Source: Pocillopora verrucosa
Taxonomy: Eukaryota; Cnidaria; Anthozoa; Scleractinia; Pocilloporidae
Assembly (NCBI RefSeq): GCF_036669915.1
Contig: NC_089318.1
Span: 11,371,071-11,435,070 of the forward strand
DNA length: 64,000 bases
Direction of reading: 5' to 3'
Numbering within the stretch: position 1 is the stretch's first letter; each line of letters starts with the position of its first letter. Below are positions 10,200 to 19,651 of the stretch, piece by piece. The position numbers and the translations under genes are program-made. Below the pieces are notes generated by a model, which worked only from the letters and a program-made list of their open reading frames with translations, had not been told where the DNA came from and ran no database searches.

Positions 10200-11762
10200 C
10201 CACTGCAGTGTTACTATGGAAATATTGTCAATCCCATTCCTTTTTGAGCAAAAATTTCAAGTGTTACAAGCATGTACAGTCGTTTTGCTGCTACGTTGCC
10301 ATTACCAGGTTCATATGTGACGTGTCCTTTGCACTGCTATAGTATCAACAAAGTCAAGAGTGTCAAGCTTGAAAATTAAGTAAGAAAGACAGTACAATTT
10401 TGAGGTCGGTAATTGCCCACATAGCTAATCTTAGCAATGATCCTCATGATGGTATATAATTTCAAATTTGTTTCAACATCATAAGCAAATATAATTTACC
10501 CTGGCTCCAAATGACATAAAGCCCTTTTACTTGTTGTATCAGTCACAAATGAGGTAGATTTCTTAGAACTAAGAAAGAAGACTTTGAAACTAATTCACTC
10601 ATTCGACACTCATATTACCTTCAACACTTAAAAACTTTGACTATGGAGCTCAAGGTGGATAAGAATGTATATGCACTACAGAGGTAATGTCATCATCATT
10701 ATATTTATTGATATATACAAAAAGATGTACAGATCTTGTAAGGCAAACAACTTTCTTTGGGTCAAGAAAGGGTCACCTTTTCTCAGTCTTTGTAAGTTGT
10801 TTTTTTTAATTCAAATTAAGACATTTTTTGGGTGATTTTCATTGCTCTTTGTTTCTCAGTGATCAATAAATTTCTGTATTAGTCTTGAAGGCCCTTCTAT
10901 TTCCACAATAAATAATTGTAAATGTAGTGAAAGTATTACAGATTTCTTACAACTTATTACAACATTTTCAGAACTTGGCATTGTCTCCTATTTCACAATA
11001 AACTATTAGCAATAAATTAAACTGTTAAATCTTTAACCTCACAGATTGCTTCCTGTTTTTCAAGTAAGAAAATATAGTTAACATACTTTTCAGTAAATGT
11101 AGTGAGATGCAGGTAAGAGTGTTGTAAATTTATATAACATATTTTGCTCACTTAGCCACATTCATTATTTCTGGGTAATCTCAATGCATGTTCAGCAACA
11201 CAGCAACTACACATCTAATGAAGACTAAAGAAAGTCCTTTAACTAATACAAATAAGTTTGACTTACTTCACGACAATGACTTTGTTGAGGAGGTATTTTA
11301 TTGCCCTGTAAGTGGGGCTCCTATGTCCTATGTCTACTTGATAAATCATTTCACATTAAACTCACAATGTCTAGAAGTTAAAATAGCCTGCTTCACAAGG
11401 CAATACTTCCAAAACACCTTAGCAAACTTACTGTTCACACATAATAGTGAAACAAATTGAACAATATACATGCGTTATTGACCACACGTAAAGTCAAGAT
11501 GACTGTATATTAGTTGTTTTTTTTAAACCCAGATGAAGAGGTCCTTAAAAAGGAAAAAAAGGGAATGACACTGACATCCAACCATCTTGACTGACCCAGT
11601 TTGCTCATGAAAAGATTTACTATATATGTAAAAGATTTTATGTGAATAGGAATATAGAATGACTAATGTACTTCATTGATCTTTACACTTATAAAACTGT
11701 AGACCTCAAAATTTACTAACTTTTAAAACATAGTCATTGAGTATAATGATGAAAAACTTGAC
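10200..11762. other. 3' flank of the acyltransferase gene, no other gene recognised
   Basis: AT-rich sequence downstream, in gene orientation, of the minus-strand acyltransferase. It should contain that gene's 3' UTR. I could not identify a decisive polyadenylation site. A 90-aa frame at 11188-11460 has no recognisable features. Confidence 0.5.
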
Positions 11763-14101
11763 TCAGCAAATTTGCAAATGTTTGTTTTCACAGATGCCAT
11801 AGTTTTTCTTGTGTTTTTCAAAGAGCTCCTCTAATGCTGTTATGTACTGTTGGTGAATTTTATCTATCTCTTCTGGTGAAGGAGTTTGAGTTTTTTTTAC
11901 TTTGATTGGTGCACCAACTAAAAAAATGAAATACCAGTAATACATAAAGTCAGTACTGATAGCAGACTCTACAGTGGGATAATAGCATCATGACTTGATT
12001 TATGACATGCTTCTATTTAATTATGAAATCATGGGATCTTTAACAATTTTCTGCAGTCAGCATTCAATATCAAGTCTGCAGACTAAGTATCAAAATTTTT
12101 TAGTCACCATGAATGCACAAAAACAGAGAATGCAATAACAAAGCTGTAGAATATAAACAAACTGAACACTAATGTGAATGTATCAAAAAAATTTGCATTA
12201 ATAGAATATGTTATTGAGATATCCAGTGAAATAAGGTCAGTATGTTAACTATTTGATGATCTGTCTTATTATTTACTTACAGACAGTGTGAATGGGTTGT
12301 CTGTGAGGAAGTAATCCAAAAGTGTACTGAAATACCCCTCGACCATGAAAAAGTGGAGGTGCAAAACCCATCAGATCTTTCATCTTAGTTTGCCACTGAC
12401 GCAAAGCAGATCCAGGGGGGTTACTCACTTGATCATAGAGGTTGTTTTCACCAAAGGAAAATACAGGCACTAGAGATGCTCTGAAATGCCAAGATGAAAC
12501 AAAAAGTTCCCTTTGACTGTAGCATCATGAAAATATTGTTTAAATTTAAGTTATAATTAAAATGATTGATGAAAATTATGTGCGAGTTTCATGAACAGAA
12601 GTGCCATTATTAGGATTACTTTCTTTACACATTTCAGGCATTTCAGGAGGGAAAATATTGGGCAAAAGAAGCCCTGTAGAGAGCTAGGAACAGTGGATTG
12701 GCCGCTAGGGAAGGTTTATTGTCCCCAAACCATAAGGCCTGTGACACAGACTACTTTGTGTGGTGTATTGTGGGTATAAGGATGTGTGCTTAGTGATGGA
12801 CTATTGTCTATCTAGCTTTGCACTCTGTGGTTAAATTCCTTGATGAACTGAATGTTGATTGCAAAGAACAGAAACATGCTAATCCAAACTCTGAGTTAGC
12901 TGAAGCAAATTTTGTAAATAAATATATTAAGTACATTAAGATTGCTTGGGAAATGCTTAAATAGCGGGGTGGAGAAATGAGATAAACTTAGTTTGCCGCA
13001 GAGAATAATTTGATAAAGGGAAAAATAACCAAAAGAGCCAATAACAACAGCAAGGTGGTGGAAAAATACAATTTGAACACAAGAATAAAACTTACAGAAC
13101 TTCCAAAAGAAAGAAATGGCTAATGAATAGGGCAGTAAAAACAGAAATACAATTAACTATAAAATACCAATCTTTTCAACCTTTGCCAAATGAGTGACCC
13201 CAAAGCAAATTGGAAAAGAAAAGAAAAACTCTGTACTTGACTTTTGAACATGCAACAAACAGACAAACACAAACATTTCAGCATGTTGATTAACAACCCA
13301 ACTCGCTAAGATTTCATATGCACGTTCAAACCCCTCAGTTATTGAACACTATGTGGTTGGCAAAGATCACACAGATATCACTTATCCAAGTACTAATTTT
13401 ACATAAGAACACTTCTTCTGGCCAGAATTAAAAACGAATACGTACCCTGAACGTAAGGCCAGCTTCACGAAACCTTTCCTGTGTTTCAGCGTTAGCGTAA
13501 AGTTTCCGGGCCTTGCCTCTAATGATTCCGCTGCACCTCCTACTACAATGGCGACTGAATGACCTGGGCCCATCTTTTGCAGAATGTACTCTATACTGTC
13601 TTTATCAACTGAACAAACACCAAAAGCCATGCAATAGTCTCTGCTAAAAGGGAACCTAAAATTCACCGAGAGCGTCAATAGATGTGGATGGATCCCTGGA
13701 AAATTTACTGAGAAGCCTGTTGCTTCTCCGCAGAAATTACCAAGTGCACCGAGACCAATAATTCCGTGAGGGTGATAACCAAATATGTAGTTTCTTTCGG
13801 GGTCTAGATCCGCAGTTTTAACCAACCTGATGGGGAAGTATTCGCAGAAATATTTCCACATTTTCCACCTTCGAGCAACTTTTATTGTGCGTCCTCCGCG
13901 ACTTGGGGTCCGAACATTTAAGATGAATGCCCAACCAACGTAAACAACAGCAACAAAAGTGGTATAAGGAATAAATAGAAGAACCACAAGTAAAACGGTC
14001 CCAAATATATGACCAAATAGAAACATGTACACTTGAATCATCACCACCAGAGTCTGGATTCGTCTTTTTATCGGAATCCTCAACGGGGCCCACTCGACCA
14101 T
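11763..14101 (-). CDS. MOGAT2-like: 2-acylglycerol O-acyltransferase 2-like (MOGAT2/DGAT2 family), 3 exons
   Basis: Exons on the minus strand are 14101-13446, 12480-12281 and 11917-11763, with donors GTACGT and GTAAGT and acceptors CATTTCAG and TTTTTTAG. The frame is continuous (656+200+155 nt), giving 336 aa, close to the usual MOGAT length. The start MVEWAPL matches the short N-terminus of MOGATs, not the longer one of DGAT2. Hydrophobic segments occupy about residues 20-60, the catalytic HPHG motif is at 110-113, and further family blocks are [13 protein letters not shown] (about 187-199), [20 protein letters not shown] in exon 2 and [12 protein letters not shown] near its end. The C-terminus ends HLQIC. 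Members of this family acylate monoacylglycerol (or diacylglycerol) at the endoplasmic reticulum to make diacylglycerol and triacylglycerol. All expected motifs are present, so the gene appears functional. Substrate preference (MOGAT against DGAT2) is inferred from length and N-terminus only. Confidence 0.93.
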
Positions 14102-14667
14102 TATGATAAAGCCTAGTTATCTTAATACATACTCTCCTCTCACGTTACTGCAACAACAGGAAGCAGGATGAGGAGGGGAGGGGTGGTTGACCTAAGAAGA
14201 ATCTGAGAAGACCGATAAGTGATTTTATTTTCTAAAAGAAATCAAACTTGACTTCATCTCACATTGCTACCTTTTGATCAATAACCAGCAAGGAAAGTCC
14301 TTCCACCTCACAGTATTTTTCACGGCCATCATGTTGTTTAGCCTGCGTACAGCCCCCCCTACCCTCCGCCCCTTCCCGATTTTCTTTTAAGGAAAGGAGG
14401 CAATCTCGAGCAGGTTTCTTGTCTGCGACATGGTCGTCAAATATGTAAGTGTATCATGTATGTGGAATTGTTATGGACATTACTGTATGTATCTAAAGTA
14501 TAGGACATAACATGTATTGAGTAGATAATTCCCCAAGGCCAAATGGGCAAATAGACCTCTGGTAGGGCGCATATCTATATTGTTAAGTTAGTGCTTAATT
14601 TATCTTTGTGTAGGTGAACTTAGGACTCATCGTGACTAATTGAGCAGTTTCAGTGGTGCAACAATTT
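14102..14667. promoter_or_regulatory. 5' flank of the acyltransferase gene
   Basis: This stretch lies upstream of the minus-strand ATG at 14101 and must hold its 5' UTR and core promoter if there is no upstream non-coding exon. I saw no clear TATA box at a fitting distance and no other gene. Its outer edge touches the inverted duplication starting at 14668. Confidence 0.3.
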
Positions 14668-15183
14668 CATCTACTTTAAGAGAATTGGGCCTGGAGGAAA
14701 TTAAAAAGGAACATGGTTTAGATTCCAGAGAAGTCATTCTGCTTCTACTTCTGACGCAAAAGCTGATGATTGTACAGGTGACTGCACCTGAGCCGGGATG
14801 ACTACAAAGAAAAACAGAAATATTTTAAAATTATCATGAAAACAACTATTTATTCGCTCCTAACACAACATATACCTTAGACAACTTTCCTAACTTTTCC
14901 TTGATCTACTTAGCAACGAAAACATGCCAAACAAGTTTCTTTGTCACTGCTTTGATATTTTCTGTCATTTTAACTTACTTTGTTATTATTTCAACTGAGA
15001 ATTAAATTATTTAACAACTATTGTACTATTTACTTGTTCCAAAATAACTTTAGGAAGAAAAATCTAAATCAAGCTAAGTCAAGCTGGGGTTTGGTTGTTT
15101 TATGTGAAAAAAAAAAAAACAAACAAACACATGAAAGGTTCACATATTATCAGTGGTGATACTCACCATTTTACTAAAATGAT

Positions 15184-15340
15184 ACTCACCTTACAACTGG
15201 AGTGTTCAATACCAAGGTTGATAGTAATGAGTTCTTGGACAAGGTTCAGCTCCCAGCATTGGGTATTCATCACATAACCATATATCACACACACTGGAAG
15301 TACTTGACTTGACTCACAAACAAGCTTTCCAGCTGCAAAA
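15184..15340 (-). other. Exon-like segment in left arm of inverted duplication
   Basis: On the minus strand an acceptor-like TTTTGCTTTTGCAG is followed by an open frame reading GKLVCESSQVLPVCVIYGYV, then MNTQCWELNLVQ and ending IEHSSCK directly before a GTGAGTAT donor-like site. The right arm conserves the same frame and donor. I do not recognise the protein. It could be an exon of an old gene or transposon carried in the duplicated block. Confidence 0.35.
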
Positions 15341-15593
15341 GCAAAACTTATTATGTTGCTACCTACTTGTAGTGTCAAAGCATGTGCCTAATATCAGTTT
15401 CTTGAGGCGAGTGATGAACAATGCAGAAGCCCGTGTGTACAGAAATCTGGAACTGGTGGCTTTTGTCTTACTTGTAACAAGGAATAGTAACAAGTATTAC
15501 CTTGAAGATTTCAGTTGGAGCAGCTTTTTAAAGAAATGAAGGTTGAGCTCTGGACTTGCATGGCCACTGTGAGTATATTGTTGTACAAGAAGA

Positions 15594-15719
15594 TGGAAGT
15601 CAAGTACTTCCAGTGTGTGTGATATATGGTTATGTGATGAATACCCAATGCTGGGAGCTGAACCTTGTCCAAAAACACATTACTTTCAACCTTGATATTG
15701 AACACTTCAATCATAAGGT
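15594..15719 (+). other. Exon-like segment in right arm of inverted duplication
   Basis: This is the mirror partner of the left-arm exon. The frame reads SQVLPVCVIYGYV, MNTQCWELNLVQ and then IEHFNHK before a GTGAGTAC donor-like site. Its upstream part differs from the left arm, because the inverted similarity starts only at 15597, so no acceptor is shared. A second conserved block with an acceptor (TTTCTTTGTAG) begins at 16416 here and near 14792 in the left arm. In the continuing frame it reaches a stop after about ten codons on the right but later on the left. Confidence 0.35.
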
Positions 15720-15836
15720 GAGTACCAATTTAGTAATTACAAGCAATATTTAAAAAATTAAGACTTGAGCTTAAACTTGTCAGACTGAAAGAAATAAATT
15801 TACTCTATCCTTCTTTTTAGTGAAGTAATGATATAA

Positions 15837-16006
15837 GTTTAACCTCAAAACATCACAAGCTTAAAAACCGCAAAATGTGAACCTTCCATATGTTTTCTTT
15901 CTTCATAAAAATACAACCAACCTGTAGCTTGATTTGGCAAACTGAATCATGTAAAAGAAACATGCTAGAGCAAACTCAAAGCTTGTGATGTTTTCAAGGT
16001 TCAAAC
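15837..16006. repeat. 170-bp foldback (MITE-like) nested in the right arm
   Basis: The terminal sequence AACCTCAAAACATCACAAGC (left) and its near-complement ending TTGTGATGTTTTCAAGGTT (right) form inverted repeats of about 26-28 bp. The left arm of the big duplication lacks it, so it inserted afterwards or was lost there. Confidence 0.7.
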
Positions 16007-16569
16007 TACATCATTGCTTGTCTTCTCTTGATTTTTAAAAGAGATGAGGGTATTTGATTCATATGCATATGTTTTCAGTGAACTCAAGGTCAAGTAATAG
16101 TCTCAAAAATTTGCAACTTTTATTTTTGCTTCCTAAAGTTATTTTGGAACAAGTAAATCATACAATAGTTGTAAAATAATTTCATTCTCACTTGAAAGAA
16201 TAAAAAAGTACATTAAAATGACAGCAGAATATCAAAGCAATGTCAAAAGAAACTCGTTTGGCATGTTTTCATTGTTAAGTAGATCAAGGAAAAGTTGGGA
16301 AAGTTGTCTAAGGTATGTCGTATGTTAGTAACAAATAAATGGGTGTTTTTATAAGAGTTTCAAATAAATAGGTGTTTTCATAATAATTTTAAAACATTGC
16401 TGTTTTTCTTTGTAGTCATCCCAGCTCAAGTGCAGTCACCTGTAGAATCATTAGCTTTTGCATCAGGAGCAGAGGCAGGAGGACTTCTCTGGAATCTAAA
16501 CCAATCACCTCTAGAGTTTGCTGTTGTTCCTGTTAATTTCCTCTAGGCCCAATTCTTTTAAACTAGATG

Positions 16570-17702
16570 CATATTTGCATTCACCCAGGCTTTCTATTGG
16601 AAGTAAACTTTGTTTTTTGTGCCTGCATTTGCCTAAGTTTTTTTTTTACGCAATTATTGATTTCTCCAGTAACTGTTTTTTCTCTTGGTATGCAAGAGAT
16701 GCAGGTTTCTGACACATGTATGCCGAGCTGAAAACGGCAATTTTTTCTTCAGTGTAAAGACCCTTTTCTGGTGGGGTAGGGGCAGGTAGTGCCATATATA
16801 ATTGGCTATTATTTCAATTTTTTTTTTTTTTTTTTTTAGTATTGAATTAGTTAAATTTTGTTTTGCGGGTTAAGGGTTGTAGCAGGGCAATTCTTTTGCC
16901 AGACAGGCTGTCTTCTTATGTTTTCTTTTTCTTGGTTGAAAAAAGTTTCAGGTCGAGATAGCTTTTAATTACAAACAGCCCCAAGTGCTAGGGTGATGAC
17001 TCTTAACCAAAAGAAAACAATAAGTCACTACCAAAGGTTATTACCAGATGAACTATTAATTTTATGAGGTTGTTGGAGTGGTTCTCGTGAATGTGTGAAA
17101 TACATTTTAGCATATTCTGTACTATTTCCTTCCAATTTGTTTGTTTCCATTTGGAGTTACTGGGCTAGTATTCTTTAGTTAATACATTTTGGTTTATTGG
17201 TTGGAGTGGTTTCACAATACCTGGTGAGTGCGAATTAACTGTTAGTGTTAAGAGTATTTTTCATTTTCTTTGAAAAAATAGAGTAACTAATTGTTAGCAG
17301 TGTATTGTTAATTTTTTGTTTTCTTTTGTTCTTTATGAACTCCTACGAACTAAATGGTCATTTCTTTATTTCTTTATGAATATCACTCTAAAATATGTAA
17401 AGAAACAAAAGGTCACAAAGCAATTAGCATCTAATAACATTAATGTAATTCATCAGCAATACCCAGGCTTATTGTAATCACTCTAATCAAAACCATTATT
17501 TTCATTCACCCACGAATAAAAAATGACTGTTTAGTTTGTAGCAGTTGATCATGTAAAAAAAATCCAGAGTCTACTAATTACAATAATTACAAATTTTCAT
17601 TTGCATATGAAAATTATCCAAGTTTTTTCATTCTGTATATGAGCAGTGAGGAAAAAGACATACTGCAAGATTGTAATATTTTTTCATAGGACTTGATATC
17701 TA
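16570..17702. other. AT-rich intergenic stretch with a poly-T tract
   Basis: No gene recognised. A run of about 20 T lies at 16818-16837. Several short frames have no recognisable content. Confidence 0.6.
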
Positions 17703-18282
17703 CTAATTACAATGATAATATTTCAAGGGTATAATAGAAGAAATTGTCATCCAACAAGAATACAAAACTCTAGCATGAGAATCAAATATTTTGAACCCCA
17801 TATTACTATTACAATAGGTTGCAACAGTAATACACCCTACTGTTAATAAGAAATTGGGGTAGCTATTGGATATGAGTGACTCAAAGGCCCTTCGTAAAGA
17901 CGTAAAGTACTGATATCCTTCTATAGCAATTTCTTGGTGAACAGAACCAGAGTAGCTTTCACTGTATTCCAGTTGATAATCAGTATCAAACACACTTAAT
18001 GCTGTTGGTAATTCTGACCACATTAAACATGCCTACCTGGCTAAACAAGACAAACTGATATCCTTCTATAACAATTTCTTGGTGAACAGTACCAGAGTAG
18101 CTTTCACTGTATTCCAGTTGATGATCAGTATCAAACACATTTAATGCTATTGGTAATTCTGACCGCATTAAACATGCCTACCTGGCTAATCATGGCAAAC
18201 TTGAATAAAGCTGATTTCCAATATCCATTATTTGTATAAGATCATTTGCAGAGCTGATCCCTGCAACATTGTTGTCCTGCAT
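17703..18282 (-). pseudogene. Broken C76/OTU-like cysteine-protease domain fragment
   Basis: Minus-strand reading from 18282 gives SSANDLIQIMDIGNQLYSSL, two stops (TGA, TAG), then SELPIALNVFDTD and ESYSGTVHQEIVIEGYQ. A 145-bp tandem duplication then shifts the frame. The second copy leads into a continuing tail with RRAFESLISNSYPNFLLTVG and KIFDSHAR. The FDSHAR block and the layout resemble, from memory, C76-like deubiquitinase-type domains found in large transposon polyproteins (including Helitron-like ones) of cnidarians and fish. The His of FDSH would be a catalytic residue, while the expected catalytic Cys block is not seen. It is not a working enzyme. Assignment to the family is moderately sure; assignment to a particular mobile element is not. 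Confidence 0.45.
17911..18200. repeat. 145-bp direct tandem duplication
   Basis: TGATATCCTTCTATA starts at 17911 and again at 18056, and both copies run on through CCTACCTGGCTAA. The unit is not a multiple of three, so it disrupts the protease-like frame it lies in. The copies differ at scattered sites. Confidence 0.9.
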
Positions 18283-18563
18283 TCTGTCCAAAAACTAACT
18301 CGTTACCTTGACTGTATGTTGTTTTTTTCATAATTTATAGTTGCAATAATTTGCCACACGAGCCTCATTCTCGCAAGAACACATCAGTTTGTTACAAGAA
18401 AACAATGTTAAATATCGACTGGCACGATATCTTACCTTTCTTATACTTTGACGAATCCTTTCAAGACAGTTAAACTTAAACGTCCTTTTATATAATAGTG
18501 TTTTTAGCATTAACATGACAGTACAATTCATGAGAGAATACGTGCATAAACAAATTTCCTAAC

Positions 18564-18927
18564 CTTTATGCTCGTTCCTTAACCTTTTCAAACTTCGTAT
18601 TGGTATTCTGCTGAGTTCACGATCAGGTCTACATACGCGATGAGATTTACGTCTATGCTTCTCTCGACTAACATTAGATAGCTCAGTTGATATAGCGTGT
18701 TTCTCGATGAAAGGTTCGCTCATAAATGTCCGTTCATAAAGAGATCTCTCATAAGGTTCGCGGACCGACCCGTTCCGAAAACGCTCGACATCTTTTAGCG
18801 CGGGTCTACCGCGAACGATGTGTACATATTTTGTATGCGTTTTGAGCGTATTATACACAGTGTCTATGCTGATTTTGCACCGCGAAAGCTTCTCATCGTC
18901 CGCCATTACACAATGCCATTTGCTCAT
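18564..18927 (-). CDS. Hypothetical basic protein, possible first exon
   Basis: A minus-strand frame of about 121 codons starts at ATG 18927 (or the in-frame ATG at 18906, MADDEKLSRC). It is rich in Arg, Lys and Ser, for example REKHRRKSHRVCRPDRELSR, and CpG-richer than nearby non-coding DNA. It ends at a possible donor, AAAG followed by GTTAGG, at 18563. No domain was recognised. Downstream in gene orientation lie a possible short exon ending in IRQSIRK at a GTAAGA donor (18437-18490) and then the broken protease-like fragment, so it could be the 5' exon of the same dead gene or of an unrelated one. It may also be chance coding potential in a CpG-rich promoter region. Confidence 0.3.
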
Positions 18928-19651
18928 TACTCAAAACGTCGCGCATGCATTAAAAATCAAAAGGCTTCGGATACGTGATGAGGACTTGACTGCGATTTGC
19001 GACCGAACGAAAAAAGAAAAAAAACGACGCCGGAATTGCAACTCGAGTGTTTCCTTTGGAAAGCCCGAGTAATTACATGAAACTGCTGCGCCCTGCTTGC
19101 TCAAAGCCTGCAATCGATTCACCTCGCGCGGGAACCTGAAAATAACGAAAAAGCAGCGTAAAAGGCCTTCAATGATCCTTTTTTCTTTCACTTCCAAACT
19201 TCCAGGAGCATCGGAAGGTGCAGAGGAAAAATCTCGGTATTTTCTTCTGGTTTTTAAATTACATCTTCGAGTAGTTACGATGAGTCGTAATTTTACGTAA
19301 TTTTAGTTCTTTCCTTCTTCCGCTGGCGTAGCAGACCGTGTGCTCATACTGACAATCTAAACATGCGCAGTTGAAACCGGAATCCTCCCAGAGGCCATAC
19401 CGCTGAAAAGGAGTCAAAATGACCCTGGGCTCCAGATTGGCTGTACACAGGCTGTTTTGAAATTTGCGCCAGTTAAGGAATGTGTCAACAGTCCGGTAGG
19501 GTACTAAAACACACTCGCTGAAGGTGCCAAATATGTGGTGTGGTGTGCGGTTTCACTTCCTCATCTCGTGACACTCAGGAGTTTCACTCTTGGTAGTTTT
19601 ATTCGCGCGTTGGAACAAGTTTGTTACATTTCCTGGAGGTGACGAAGAAGA
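18928..19651. promoter_or_regulatory. CpG-richer upstream region of the cathepsin B-like gene
   Basis: This stretch contains many more CG dinucleotides than its surroundings, for example around 18930-19030 and 19110-19220, and lies between a minus-strand frame starting at 18927 and the cathepsin start codon at 19652. It is a plausible, possibly bidirectional, promoter and 5' UTR region. No TATA box in a convincing position was seen. The ORFs on either strand here (84-88 aa) show no protein features. Confidence 0.4.

Larger units (their letters stand above)
14668..16569. repeat. Large imperfect inverted duplication (arms 14668-15310 and 15597-16569)
   Basis: The left arm read on the minus strand matches the right arm read on plus. 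Shared landmarks include AAGTCAAGTACTTCCAGTGT, TGTGATATATGGTTATGTGA, AAGTTATTTTGGAACAAGTA, GGCATGTTTTC, AGTAGATCAAGGAAAAGTT and TCTTTGTAGTCATCCC. The spacer is 286 bp (15311-15596). The right arm is about 330 bp longer, partly because of a foldback insertion at 15837-16006. Divergence is moderate, so the duplication is not a recent assembly or cloning artefact of identical arms. Confidence 0.85.

Noticed and set aside
13382..13445. Extension of the acyltransferase first exon to the stop at 13382
   Set aside because: Homology to the family breaks exactly at the GTACGT donor and resumes in phase at 12480.
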